This document shows, one piece after another, positions 30,467-41,918 of a DNA stretch of 64,000 bases (position 1 is the first letter of the stretch; every line of letters begins with the position of its first letter). This stretch comes from Erodium maritimum (Eukaryota; Streptophyta; Magnoliopsida; Geraniales; Geraniaceae). The stretch is from the NCBI GenBank assembly GCA_963921825.1, contig OY997589.1, positions 22,465,482 through 22,529,481 of the forward strand, given 5' to 3'. The translations under genes and the position numbers were made by a program. The notes below the pieces were generated by a model. That model worked only from the letters and a program-made list of their open reading frames with translations, was not told where the DNA came from and ran no database searches.

Positions 30467-33410
30467 ATGGAGATTTCAGTAGGCTCAATTGCAGGGGCCA
30501 TAGCTGTGGTGATATTGGTGACATGGACACTGAAACTGGTGAATTGGGTGTGGTTGAGGCCGAAAAAGTTAGAGAAGTCCCTGCGGAAGCAAGGCCTCAG
30601 AGGAAATTCTTATAGGCTTCTCTTTGGAGACTTGAAAGAAGCCTTTTTGATGAGGAAGGAAGCCCTTTCGAGACCCATTAGCCTCTCGGATGATATTGTG
30701 CCTCGCATCCTTCCCTTGGACCATCACAACATCCAAAAGTATGGTATGTATCACCCTATCCCTGTTCAAATATAACTATAATTATTAGGTCTTTTAATAG
30801 TTGAATAGTTCTTTTCTTTTTGTTATAATATTATTATAATTGGACCTTCAACTATCAACTTAAGCTTTTATTTGAGTTGGTTCTCTAATTTGATATCAGA
30901 GCGGATCCGGGTTCAAACCTCACTCTCTACAAAAATTTCTAATTTCTTCTCAATTTCTTAAATATGCCTAAAAATGGGCCGGTCCTTATATCTATTTTCA
31001 ATGAACTCATCTCCTCTTCTAAATAATTCACCTCCAAACCTGTAAACGGGCTTGTCCGTGAAAACGCGTATTAAAATATAACTATAATTGGACCTTCAAC
31101 TATCAGCTTGAACTTTTAGTTTAATTAGTTGTGTCGTTCATATGTTTTGGTGTTGTTATATTCGCCTTGATTTGTGCTTTCAAAATGATCTCTCCAACAC
31201 GTAGGTAAGGAATCGTTCATGTGGTTGGGTCCGGTGCCTAGAGTGAACATCATGGAGCCCGAACTGATGAAGGATGTCTTTGTTAAGTTTGACGACTTTC
31301 AGAGGCCTGATCTAAACCCACTTGGGAGATTGTTAGCAAATGGACTTGCAGGCCAAGAGGGCGAGAAATGGGCAAGGCATAGAAAGATCATCAATCCAGC
31401 ATTCCATGTAGAGAAACTTAAGGTTATCATATCATTGCATGCATCACGTTTGTGTTTAAAATTTGAACAATACGATGATGACATACGTTGTGCTTGGTGA
31501 CAGCTTATGTTGCCTGCGTTTGATCTCAGCTGCAGCGAGATGGTTAACAAATGGGAAGTCTTGGTTTCTGGTGAGGGAGGGTGCGAGCTGGATGTATGGC
31601 CTTCCCTTCAGAAAATGACGGGCGATGTGATTTCCCGAACAGCGTTTGGTAGTAGCTACGAAGAAGGCAGAACGATATTCGAGCTCCAAACAGAACAAGC
31701 TGAGCTAGTGATTAAAGCCGTTCAGATTCCTTACATCCCAGGATGGAAGTACTAACCCATGAAACTTGAAATTGTTGTCAAGAAACATAGTATTCCATCT
31801 TTGTCACAAACTAACTGTACATACATATGCATGCAGATTCGTGCCAACCAAGATGAACAAGAGGATGCGGGAGATTGACCGTAAGGTGCAATCTCTGCTT
31901 AAGGGTATCATCAATAAAAGAGAGAAAGCAATGCAGGTTGGAGAAGCAGGTAGCAGTGATTTATTAGGAATATTGTTGGAATCCAACATGAAGGAAATTC
32001 GAGATAATCGAAACAACAAAGACGTCGGTATGAGTATTGCTGATGTGATTGAGGAGTGTAAGCTGTTCTACTTTGCCGGACAAGAGACCACTTCAGTTCT
32101 TCTTAATTGGACAATGGTTTTGCTGAGCCAGCATCCGACTTGGCAAGATCGTGCCAGGGTGGAGGTTTTGCAGGTTTTCGGGGACAATAAGCCCGATTTT
32201 GAAGGGTTGAACCGCTTAAAAGTTGTAAGTTTGAAACATAATTTAGAGGGATAATCTCTTAACCATGCCCACTTTTCACGCAACTATCCTAACTAAAAAA
32301 GTTTGTATGGACGATATCTTAAGTTTCCAAAATTTTCATGTTATTTTAAAGGGATATTTTCATCTCACTACTCCAGCTATGTGGTTTTTTTCATTTCACT
32401 GCGCTAACTATATTTTGTGGCACCTCACTACCCTAGAATGCCTTTTTTCACTTTCATACCCTAATTATATTTTTTGCGGCACCTCACTACCCTAGAATGC
32501 ATTTTTTGTGGCACCTCATTACCTTAGAATGCATTTTTGTGACATTTAAAATTGATTTTTTAAAGAAAATTTTAAAACCAAAGGCATGCTTATAAAAAAT
32601 TGATAGTTAGTGAGGGGTATAATGGACTTTTTAAGTGTTTTCCAAAAATGCATGGCAAATTGACAGCGGGTATTAAAGTGATAAAAATTTCATTCTAGGG
32701 TAGTGAGGTGCCACAAAAAATAGTTTGAGTAGTGAGATGAAAAAAACATATAGTTAGGGTAATGAGATGAAAATAATCCTATTTTAAATAAGCAGGGGAG
32801 TGATGATAAAATAGGATACCGCCCACACAAATTATTGAAACTTGGGATATTGCCGATAAATTTATAGTTAGGTGTACCTATAAGAAATTTGCACATAATT
32901 AGGTATAACTAAGTAATATTATCCCTAATTTACATCGACGTTACTACATTTGATCAACAAACTCATTGTTCTTAATTGCCATAGGTGCCAATGATTCTCA
33001 ACGAGGTGCTACGATTGTATCCTCCAGCTCCTATTCTTACGAGAACCGTGCACAAGGAGACTAAACTGGGAAACATGACACTACCAGCCGGAGCACTTAT
33101 TTCACTACCGGTGCTTCTTCTACACCATGACCAAACGATTTGGGGTGATGATGCAAAAGTGTTCAAGCCAGAGAGGTTTGCTGAAGGAGTTTCCAAGGCG
33201 ACGAAGAATCAAGTATCGTTCTATCCATTTGGTTGGGGTCCTCGAATATGCATTGGACAGAACTTTGCCATGATTGAAGCGAAACTTGCACTGGCAATGA
33301 TCTTGCAGCGCTTCTGGTTCGAGCTTTCGCCGTCTTATACGCATGCTCCTTTTACTATCCTCACTCTCCAACCTCAACACGGATGCCATCTCATTTTGCA
33401 CAAATGTTGA
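30467..33410 (+). CDS. CYP72A: Cytochrome P450 CYP72A, complete five-exon gene
   Basis: Exons 30467-30743, 31205-31422, 31504-31748, 31837-32224 and 32985-33410, all with GT donors and AG acceptors and matching phases (1, 0, 2, 0), total 1554 nt, 517 residues, the normal CYP72A length. ER-bound haem monooxygenase: an N-terminal membrane anchor at about residues 8-30, then a basic linker. Oxygen-binding I helix AGQETT, ExxR (EVLR), PERF, and haem loop [10 protein letters not shown] with the axial cysteine are intact; the protein ends ILHKC. CYP72A enzymes include secologanin synthase and triterpenoid and gibberellin oxidases; the substrate cannot be told. Intron 1 holds a TRIM-like remnant and intron 4 a fold-back MITE. 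No stop or frameshift, so probably functional. Confidence 0.95.
30821..31131 (+). mobile_element. TRIM-like miniature LTR element in CYP72A intron 1
   Basis: Two ~65-75 bp direct repeats (from about 30821 and 31068) share ATAATTGGACCTTCAACTAT and ATCARCTTRARCTTTTA. The first is followed at once by TGATATCAGAGC (30891-30902), a tRNA-Met primer site with one change. Short terminal repeats around a ~180-bp interior with a primer site fit a TRIM element. The ends are diverged and no target duplication was found. Confidence 0.6.
32341..32791. mobile_element. Fold-back MITE in CYP72A intron 4
   Basis: About 450 bp with inverted ends of more than 90 bp. The left arm (TTATTTTAAAGGGAT... through GTGGCACCTCACTACCCTAG) is complementary to the right arm ending ...AATCCTATTTTAAATAA. 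The arms carry repeated CTCACTACCCTA and CATCTCACTAC phrases. No transposase. A second copy lies in the duplicated segment at 36135-36584, so this insertion predates that duplication. Confidence 0.75.
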
Positions 33411-34019
33411 TCCCATATTAGCTTATACATATATAGGTGTCTTTGTATCTTAGCCTTATTCATACACAACATACGTTTGGATAATATTGTTATGCTTCTT
33501 ATAACACGATCACATTGAGGGATAGAATCTTCTTTTCAGCATTTGGCTTGTATCTTGAAGACGCATTTCTTGGTCTCATTTATATGCATACCTAAAGTTG
33601 TTGAATTGACTTTAGAAAATTACATATTCGTGCCCGCTATACGAAAATACTAATTCAGAAAGAATTCCCATATCAAACTACTCATATTGTTAATTATAGG
33701 TCAAAGTATATGTAACGCACCCAGAGCGCGATTAAAGTTCCCCCAACTTTGCGTCGCCGTTGTTGGCTGCGTACTGCTACCCTCATCTCTCCGCGAAGCC
33801 GTAGGTCCGAGAGCTTGTCAAGGGGCGTGGACGTCGACTTTCAGAGTATTGTATCCTTGTAGCAGGTCTCCTGCAATCGCTGATCGTGGAGGTGGTATTG
33901 TGGATTGCGGCTGTTGCGAAGTGTGTGGATCTTGACGCCGCATGTGGTACAGAGGTGTGTTTCGTGAACATCAGGGCCTGTAAACGCTGCGTTCGGAAAG
34001 GTGCTTGTGGCTGCGTCTG
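33411..34019. other. 3' flank of the intact CYP72A gene
   Basis: AT-rich to about 33710, then ~300 bp of GC-richer sequence of unknown origin. The stretch 33594-33700 recurs in pieces at 36715-36742, 42711-42732 and 47466-47510, which shows that the region to the right is a copy of this flank broken by insertions. Confidence 0.55.
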
Positions 34020-35542
34020 TGTCACGCCCTAAATCCGGTTTTTACCGGACTCGAGACGTGACTTAAGGAAAATAATAGAAATCCACAATAAAGCAGTTTA
34101 AATAGTACTAATTAAGTCTCCAAATTTAGTTTCAACTCAAAAAGCCTCAAGAAATACGTCTACAATAAGGTTTAGAAATAAAGTGTTTATAAATAAGACG
34201 ACCACAACGTCTCTAAGGACAAGCACCCGAACTCACGAAGCTCCCGAGCCTCGAGTCCTCTACTCATCAAGTAAGCCTGAAACAACAGTAAACAACAAGT
34301 AGGGGTGAGCTTACGCTAAATAGGGAAAATAAATAGCAAGGGCGGCCTTTAAGTTTAACAATTGGAAAAAATCACAATTTCGCTCAAATCCCAATAATAC
34401 GAAGAGCTAAGAAAATATTCAAATATGGAAATAAACCGCTATTCAATGCCCTTAAGAGCATAGAAAATAATTATAGAAGTAAGGGAAAACAATACACTTC
34501 TTAACCAACAAAGGAAGATAGAACTTTTAAGTACCGTCGTGGGACATGAAGTCACCACCCTCCGATCCACTATACTCTTTGTGTCATATCGGATTTTCCC
34601 TCGACCTAGAGGACACGCATGACATCACAAAGACGTATAATGTCGAGAATACTGAAACATCCATATGAGGACGCATTTGTCGGGATCCTCGGAAACGTCT
34701 CCAAAAGACCATAAATCATCGGGAACCGAGATAATGCGCCCGCAGGACGCATATACTCGAGTGAATCAACAAGTAACCATTCCCCGTAGGGTAAACCATC
34801 CAATTGCCCCGCAGGGTCCAAATACCAATGCCCCGCAGGGTCCAATAATCAATGCCCCGCAGGGTCCAGTAATCAATGTCCCGCATGGTCCAACCCAATG
34901 CCCCGTAGGGTCCAATCCACCGACTATGATACTACCCCACACCAGCATTCCTTTTGGTGTGGGTACCATACCGGATCGCAAGTCATCGGCTTAGGTACTA
35001 CCCCACACCAGTATTCCCTTTGGTGTAGGTACCTTATAGGCACTACCCCACACCGCTGTGTGGGTGCCATACCGATATAGAACCTAGCTCAAAGATCCAC
35101 AAGAGAGTAACATACTAAACAACCATAGAACAACCAAAGCTTAGCACATCACAATTCTATCACAACAAACCACATGAGTCACTGTAACTTTACACTTACC
35201 ACTATACTTACCGATCGCACTCCATCGTTCTATCATTCACCCGATCATATACCATTTAGCACAATCAATTACACTCAACATTCATACAATCATCCATCCA
35301 AGCATTCGATCAAGTAACCATTCAAGCATTCAAGTTCAACATGTAACCCATCTAGTTGTATTAGACTCTTATCTTAACCAAACTAGGCAACCAAGCATGT
35401 GAGGCAAACACAAGCAATCCTAGAGCTCATCTCGGCCTTTCTACCAGTAAATCAATTTCCAAGTATTGAAAGCGAGTTACACTTGTTCTTCACATCTTAA
35501 TCATGCATACTAGACACGTCCGGTTATTAGTAATTGAAGTAC
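34020..35542 (-). mobile_element. Truncated reversed gypsy-type LTR
   Basis: Starts TGTCACGCCCTAAATCCGGT, the reverse complement of the ...ACCGGATTTGGGGCATGACA LTR end, and continues with recognisable LTR sequence to ATTAGTAATTGAAGTACG, homologous to about 15174 of the 13780 LTR. Roughly the first 1.4 kb of the LTR is missing at the right end, where CYP72A intron sequence begins. It contains a 23-bp CCCCGCAGGGTCCAAT repeat (about 34781-34918), three CCCCACACC/GGTGTGGG hairpin phrases (34930-35070) and the shared palindrome at 34306-34319. Confidence 0.85.
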
Positions 35543-36706
35543 GTACTAAACCATGAAACTTGAAATTGTTGTCAAGAAACACATTATTCGATCTTTGTCA
35601 CAATCTAACTGTACATATATATGTGTGCAGATTCGTGCCAACGAAGATGAACAAGAGGATGAGGGAGATTGATCGTAAGGTGCAATCTCTACTTAAGGGT
35701 ATCATCAATAAAAGAGAAAAGACAATGAAGGTAGGAGAACCAGGTAGCAATGACTTATTAGGAATGTTGTTGGAATCCAACATGAAGGAAATTCGAGATA
35801 ATCGAAACAATAAAGACGTCGGTATGAGTATTGCTGATGTGATTGAGGAGTGTAAGCTGTTCTACTTTGCCGGACAAGAGACCACTTCAGTTCTACTTAA
35901 CTGGACAATGGTTCTGTTGAGCCAACATCCGACTTGGCAAGATCGTGCCAGGGTGGAGGTTTTGCAGATTTTCGGGGACAATAAGCCCGATTTTGAAGGG
36001 TTGAACCGCTTAAAAGTTGTAAGTTTGAAACATAATTTAGAGGGATAATCTCTTAACCATGCCCACTTTTCACGCAACTATCCTAACTAAAAAAGTTTGT
36101 ATGGACGATATCTTAAGTTTCCAAAATTTTCATGTTATTTTAAAGGGATATTTTCATCTCACTACCCCATCTATGTGGTTTTTTTCATTTCACTACGCTA
36201 ACTATATTTTGTGGCACCTCACTACCCTAGAATGCCTTTTTTCACTTTCATACCCTAATTATATTTTTTGTGGCACCTCACTATCCTAGAATACATTTTT
36301 TGTGGCACCTCATTACCTTAGAATACATTTTTGTGACATTTAAAACTGATTTTTTAAAGAAACTTTGAAACCAATGGCATGCTTATAAAAAATTGAGTGT
36401 TAGTGAGGGGTATAATGGACTATTTAAGTGTTTTCCAAAAATGCATGACAAATTGACAGTGGGTATTAAAGTGAAAAAAATTTCATTCTAGGGTAGTGAG
36501 GTGCCACAAAAAATAGTTAGGGTAGTGAGATGAAAAAAAACACATAGTTAGGGTAGTGAGATGAAAATAATCCTACTTTAAATAAGCAGAGGAGTGATGA
36601 GAAAATCGGATACCGCCCACACAAATTATAGAAACTTGGGATATTGCCGATAAATTTTATAGTTAGGTGTAACTATAAGAAATCCGCACATAATTAGGTA
36701 TAACCC
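35543..36706 (+). pseudogene. CYP72A: CYP72A relic: isolated fourth exon with flanking introns
   Basis: A near-copy of 31749-32898 of the intact gene, from the intron 3 donor through most of intron 4. The exon at 35631-36018 is 388 nt, fully open, with acceptor and GTAAGT donor intact and AGQETT conserved. Exons 1-3 are replaced by the truncated LTR at 34020-35542. Intron 4 breaks off at GGTATAAC, and exon 5 with ~0.7 kb is missing, after which 3'-flank sequence resumes (TTGACTTTGGAAAATTACAT). It cannot make a P450: the ExxR, PERF and haem motifs are gone. Confidence 0.9.
36135..36584. mobile_element. Second copy of the fold-back MITE, in the CYP72A relic
   Basis: Same inverted-arm structure and position as 32341-32791 relative to the exon, co-duplicated with it. 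A few substitutions and small indels separate the copies. Confidence 0.72.
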
Positions 36707-37028
36707 CAATCTCATAGTTGACTTTGGAAAATTACATATTCGTGCATGAGAGAACAAATCTAATAGAAACTCATTTTATCTTAAAAATTGTGTGAACCGA
36801 TCCTATCCATACACTCTTAAGATCCAACATTCACCATAATGTCACATCATCACCCCAATCTCACCCAAAATTCACGCCACTTTCATAATTTATCACACAA
36901 ACAATGACATAATTGTAATAGCATGGTGTCATGTGGACAAGTGTCTATTTTTTTCCACCAATTCATTAATTTAATCATTCTCGCTTCGTTTCAACTCCGA
37001 TTAGCTTCAAAGTTGGACAAATATTTTT

Positions 37029-38845
37029 TTTATATAAACCAGATCCAAAAAGGATCGAACCCATACAAAAAAGAGCAATACAACAAAACAACAAGAACTA
37101 ATGATATTTAACATCCAGAAAACTAACTCTTCATGGTGACCCGCCAGTGACGTAGGAGCAGTGGTGTTGTACAAACACAGTGCTCTTCTCCTCTATCCTT
37201 CTATGCGTTTTGTTCGGATTTATTGTCTTTGTATAAAGATTATGTTGAGATCGACACTACCAGGAAAGGAGGGGTTGTTGGCTCAGGTGTTGCAGCGAAA
37301 AGCAAAGCATTCTGACAGGGTGTTGCAGCAAAACACAAAGCAGCAACACTCATTATGATAGGAGGTTTGACCTTGTCAAGAAAAATCAGTCAGTGGTTGT
37401 TGACGGTCAAGCCGGGGAGTCGACTGGTGTTGGTGTGGAGGTCGCAGTTAAAGACATGGTGGGTGAGGTTGTTCGTGTAACTCAAGGTCATGGAAAGTCG
37501 CAGGGCATTGTTAGCATGCTAGAATCTGCGAAAAATAGAGTACGACGTAGGCGCAGATCAGCTTGTATGTAATTTTCCGTTCGAGTCGACCGACGATTGG
37601 GTTCGGAAAGTGTTCCAACCTTTCGGCGAGATCGTTTCTTCCTCTATGTTACACCGTCCAAATCACACTGGAAAGTACTTTGGGTTCATTCGTTTTCGGG
37701 AGAAGGCTGGGGCGAATCAGGTGGTGGCCAGCTTGAATGGATTCAAAATAAATGGGTATGTTCCACTCGTCGCTAGTGCTCGTCGCCGGAAAATCTCGCC
37801 GGTCCCGAGCTCTGTTCCAAGCTATGATCCAATTGTTTCTCTGGATTCTTGCGCGTCGGAGTTACCTGGTGTAGAAATTCCGAGCCCATTCAAATCAGGC
37901 TTATTACCTGTCAAGGAACTGGTCACGGTCTCGTCGGAGACTATGCCGGAGAGGGAGCTGGGTTGCTCGGAGACTATGCCGGAGAGAGAGTTACAAGACG
38001 CCCTGTATTCTCGGGATCTCCCTCCTTCCTCAGAAATTCAAAACGCGCCCGGTGTTCGAGCGCTATCAGATCGCGATGATTTCGTCTTAGTTGGAAAGAT
38101 TTCCGTTTCTGGTTGCAGCGACCGTAATTACCGTGGCAAGGACGTTGACGAAGCTGTCTTTGGGATCAAGTCAATTGGTATTGATGGGCCATCAATCGGT
38201 ATTGATGGGCCTGCAGAAGTGGCTGTTATTTCAGAACATCCTCATAAGGTGAATGGGTTGGGCCCTCTCATTGGGCCTGTTGATCAGGTTTGTGGACCTA
38301 TTGCTACAGCCAACGGAGAGGGCCTAACAACTCCGAGTACTGTATCGTCAGGGAGTCCGGGGATTCACGCCTCACTAGTTAATGTTGTGAGCGATCCGAT
38401 CGGGTCTCAAAAAGGTAGTCCGTGGAAGGAGGCTCTCCTTCAACCTCCGAAACCCAACCCGTTCACCAAGGGTCGTTTCTTGAAGCAGGCTCCTTCCAGA
38501 GCTTCGGATCGACAGAGCCGCCCCCCGAAGTTTTTATGGGACTATTATACCCTTAATGTTCCTTCTCGCACCTTGAGTCGTGCGTATCTTGTGGACGTTG
38601 GGAAGCAGATTTTGCAAGCTAAAGCCGCTTAGATAGCTCATTCAAACAAATATTTTGATGATCCAACCTTGATTTCGGAAGATGAAGAGTGGGTCACTGA
38701 TGGTTTATTTAGTGACACTCTTTGTTTTTTTTGGGATTTGTTCCCGCAGCTCTTTCTGTGAGCTCTCTTGTAATCGTTGCCTTTGGTTAGATTCTTCTTG
38801 AATCTAACTTCTTCCTAAATAAAAAATTTCGCGCTTATCCAAAAA
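37029..38845 (+). mobile_element. RRM-only retroposon with A-tail and 10-bp target duplication
   Basis: An insertion of ~1.8 kb in the left arm of fold-back copy 1; the uninterrupted site is visible in copy 2 at 45960-45990. The target duplication is AAATATTTTT (37019-37028 and 38846-38855), and the right end is CTTATCCAAAAA, a short A-tail. A single long frame encodes an RRM protein; no endonuclease or RT is present. Target duplication plus A-tail imply target-primed insertion by LINE machinery in trans. Confidence 0.75.
37523..38632 (+). CDS. RRM protein of the retroposon (ORF1-like)
   Basis: The frame is open from 37523 (just after a TAG) to TAG at 38630-38632, with no early ATG; the first long stretch with an alternative start is at 37610 (340 codons). 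RNP2 QLVCNFPF is at about 37552-37575 and RNP1 GKYFGFIRF at about 37670-37696, then ASLNGFKINGYVPLVA, a complete RRM. The rest is low-complexity Ser/Pro/Gly with two small duplications (ETMPEREL; SIGIDGP) and a basic tail. After the TAG the same frame stays open through FDDPTLISEDEEW, which is conserved in the fragment at 27850, so the TAG looks like a secondary nonsense change. Probably an RNA-binding ORF1 protein of a LINE-derived family. Confidence 0.65.
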   Translation, partial: NLRKIEYDVGADQLVCNFPFESTDDWVRKVFQPFGEIVSSSMLHRPNHTGKYFGFIRFREKAGANQVVASLNGFKINGYVPLVASARRRKISPVPSSVPSYDPIVSLDSCASELPGVEIPSPFKSGLLPVKELVTVSSETMPERELGCSETMPERELQDALYSRDLPPSSEIQNAPGVRALSDRDDFVLVGKISVSGCSDRNYRGKDVDEAVFGIKSIGIDGPSIGIDGPAEVAVISEHPHKVNGLGPLIGPVDQVCGPIATANGEGLTTPSTVSSGSPGIHASLVNVVSDPIGSQKGSPWKEALLQPPKPNPFTKGRFLKQAPSRASDRQSRPPKFLWDYYTLNVPSRTLSRAYLVDVGKQILQAKAA

Positions 38846-39134
38846 AAATATTTTTCATTTTCCAAAGGCTTTAAATCAAGATCAGTAATGAATATATTTT
38901 GAAGCATGAAAATAAAAATTTATATCGTGGTGATACAAATAATGTTCAGTGTGATAAATCTTCAATAATAAATTTTTTATATCGGGATATCTAACTAGTG
39001 CTAAATGTTGATAAAAAAAACATATACTGAGGTGATAAAAAATTATTAATGAGGAGATAAAAAATGTGTACAAATTTGATAATAAGTGTGATAAAATAGA
39101 GTTTAGTTTTGATAAAAAAACATGTGATGGGGTG

Positions 39135-41918
39135 TGTGAAGACCGCCTCGGTAAAAAGATTTATCTTATTTATTTTTGTTCGATCGGAGCGTCGAGGTTG
39201 ATAAGTTGGTCGATTTTTGGTAACGCCGTGGTGGGAAACGGATCGAAGTTGAGAGCTTTTGCAAAAAAAAGAGAGCTGAACTGGGCGGGCCAGACCCGAC
39301 CTGCAGATCCGGTCAGAGCCAGACCCGACCTTCTCTCGCTTGGGCAGAGAGAGCCAGGCCCGCCAGAGGCCCGTTTAAGCCGGCCCGCCTTGTATAAGGT
39401 CGAAATTAGGGTTTTAACCCTCATTGTTCTTCTTCTTCTCGCTGCCGACCTCTCGGCTCTCTCTCTACCCCGAACCTCACTCTCCCCCTCTCTCCTCACG
39501 CCACCACCGCACAGAGCCATCCCGACCTCTCTCTCCTACTTCTAGCCACCGTCTTCTCTCCTCCTCTTCGTCCAGACCTAGCCACCGCCGCCGTTGTCCT
39601 CGCCTCCGAGCTCCGTCGCTCTCTCACCCCTCTTCTTCTACTTCTTCTCCGTCGCGTTCTCTTCACCGAGCGTAGCCTGAGTTCCCGCCGTCGCCGGTGA
39701 GCTCATCAGATCCGGGACGGGACGCCGAGCTCAACCAGATCTGAGGCGAGAAAAGAGGTCGTCGTGCTCCGCCAAGCTGCAACCTCGACCCTCTCGTCGC
39801 TCTTTTACTTACGGTGAGAGTTACGGCCCTTGGCTTTGGGTCGCCGGTGGTCGGCCGGACTCAAAACCGATCTTTTTCTCCCCTTCCCTTTTTCCTTTTT
39901 GGGTTCCGAGCAATTTCTGGTATGGATTTATTGAAGCAAATTACTTAAGGAAATTAAAAAGAAAAGAAAAACCTAATCTGATTTAAATCAAACAGGTTTT
40001 AAAAACAGTTTTTTAATTAAAAAGGTTGTAAGTTGGACTTGGAACAATTTTGGAACCTGGACGATTAAACCGGACTTTTGAAACGGACTTCGAACGGGAT
40101 TAAAAGCGGAACATTGTTGTGGACACCTCGGGAACTGCGCCTCGGGATCAGTGCATTGGAAACGGTTCCTCGGGATTCGTGAATTGGAAGCGTGCCTCGG
40201 ATCCGTGCCTCGGGAACCGTGCCTTGGGAAACGTGCACCGGGTTCTGTGCTTGGGGCTCGGGTACTCGAACCCGATTCGTCGTTTAATCCCGCTTTTGAC
40301 CCGTTCGAGTTTCAAAGGCAACGTGTTGAATTTATTTTGGACCGTACCTGATCTGATTGTAAGTTTTACCTGTTACAATCAGTCGTGGACTTCGCCCAAG
40401 AAGACCGGAGTTAGGCCAGGACGTCAGCAACTAGGAGACGTAGCTGTTATGATCGTCTTGAGGTAGGGAAAGTAGCGAATACCGGTTTAACTGCGGAAAG
40501 TTACTATTATGCATGCTAGGTAATAATAAAACTAGAACGAATGTTTGTAGGATATAAATACCGGACGAGTCTTAGTAACACGTAGGATGTGATTCACTAG
40601 TGTTAGCCGCTTTTAATATTCTGGGAAATTGTCGTGCTGGTAGAATGGTCATGTCGGGCTGTAGGTTGTGTGTTGATTGAATTGCCTATTAGTTTTTGAG
40701 GTCCGTGCTGTGTGACCTAGTGTCGATAAGTTTAAGAGTCAAGAACTAGTATATTCGGTGTAACATGTTGCTGCTATGTGTGGGCAAGTGTGCCGTAGTT
40801 GATGAATGGTGAATCCTTGATTGTGATATGGTCGGGTGAGTGATAGACCGACGTGTTGTGTGGTTGTGGTAAGATTGATGGGCCCGTGAGCCGTGTTTGA
40901 TCTGTGGCATTGCGATGCGTGATATTATCTTTATGTGTGATCCAAGAGAGTGATTCCGGTACGATGCCTACATCGAGGGGTATGCCGGTGTAGGACATCT
41001 AGGCCGATGTCGTGTTGGGCCGACGGGCCACATCATATTGCATTGGGCCGACGGGCCACATCATATTGCATTGGGCCGACGGGTCGGAGCCGACGGATCA
41101 TATCATATTGCATTAGGCCGACGGGTCATATCATATTGCATTGGGCCGACGGGTTGGAGCCGACGGGCCATATCATATCAGTTTGGACCTACGGGTCGTG
41201 TTGGGACTACGGGTTGTGGTTCGGCCTACGGGTCATGTTCTACCCCGATGATCTATGGTCCTTTGGAGACATTTCTGGGCCCCCCCCCCCCCCCCCCCGA
41301 TGTAATGCGTTCCTGAGAACGTTTCTGGTCGCCCCGACGTAATGTGTTTCCTCTGGACCGAGGGGCTATCCGAGATGATGCGATGACTTTCTGATTTTGA
41401 TTTGTTGGAATTCTTGGATTACGGTACGGGATGTGTGCTGGTGCTTTTGTGTGTGATACTTGTGTTGTTGGCTAATGGTTTATTGTGTAAATGCGGTCGT
41501 TTGAGTGTGATGTAAGTTTGGCTATGAACCCTGGATTGACGGTTAGTCATGCCGTACTAGTATGCCCTAATTAGACGGTTACTCGTGGTGGTGAGACGAT
41601 GTTCATTACCTTAACTACTTTCTCTACTGAGCTAAAGCTCACCCCTTACCTTGTTGTGTTTCGGGTGTTGAGCGGGATTGTGTTAGTAGGATTCTCGGAG
41701 TTCAGGAACTAACGAGGGTCTTGACTAGTGTCTAGAGACGTACATCGTTTTGAACTATTTATAGTCTTTACGGTTTACTTAAGAGCTGTTGACTATTTTA
41801 TTCAAATGTATGAATCGCAGATTATTATTTTAAGCTTTATGAATTTACTTTCTTTGAAAATTATTATTGTTTTAGTTCACGTCTCGAGTCCGGTCAAAAC
41901 CGGATTTAGGGCATGACA
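39135..41918 (+). mobile_element. Solo gypsy-type LTR, 2784 bp
   Basis: Starts TGTGAAGACCGCC and ends GGATTTAGGGCATGACA, flanked by target duplication GGGTG (39130-39134 and 41919-41923), inserted in the middle of fold-back copy 1. It is related to the 13780 LTR at the end and around 41250-41370 (CTATGGTCCTTTGGAG; TTTCCTCTGGACCGAGGG), but diverged. It has a C-run at about 41280-41298, the palindrome TGAGCTAAAGCTCA at 41628-41641, and no internal region. The frames at 39066-40466 are fortuitous. Confidence 0.9.
41014..41245 (+). repeat. 28-bp-type tandem repeat in the solo LTR
   Basis: About five to six degenerate units built on GGGCCGACGGGCCACATCAT plus ATTGCATT, continuing as shorter CTACGGGTC variants. 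It gives a repetitive reading frame that is not a protein gene. Confidence 0.85.

Noticed and set aside
30891-30930. Possible tRNA gene or SINE (ATATCAGAGC...GGGTTCAAACC, B-box-like)
   Set aside because: No cloverleaf can be drawn and no A box fits; the first part is the primer site of a TRIM-like element with matching short terminal repeats on both sides.
33687-34025. GC-rich block with overlapping frames after the intact CYP72A gene
   Set aside because: No motif, no repeat partner in the window and no splice context; left as unknown flank.
39066-40466. Several + strand frames of 66-159 codons
   Set aside because: They lie in the GC-rich first half of a solo LTR with clean target duplication; no domain is visible.
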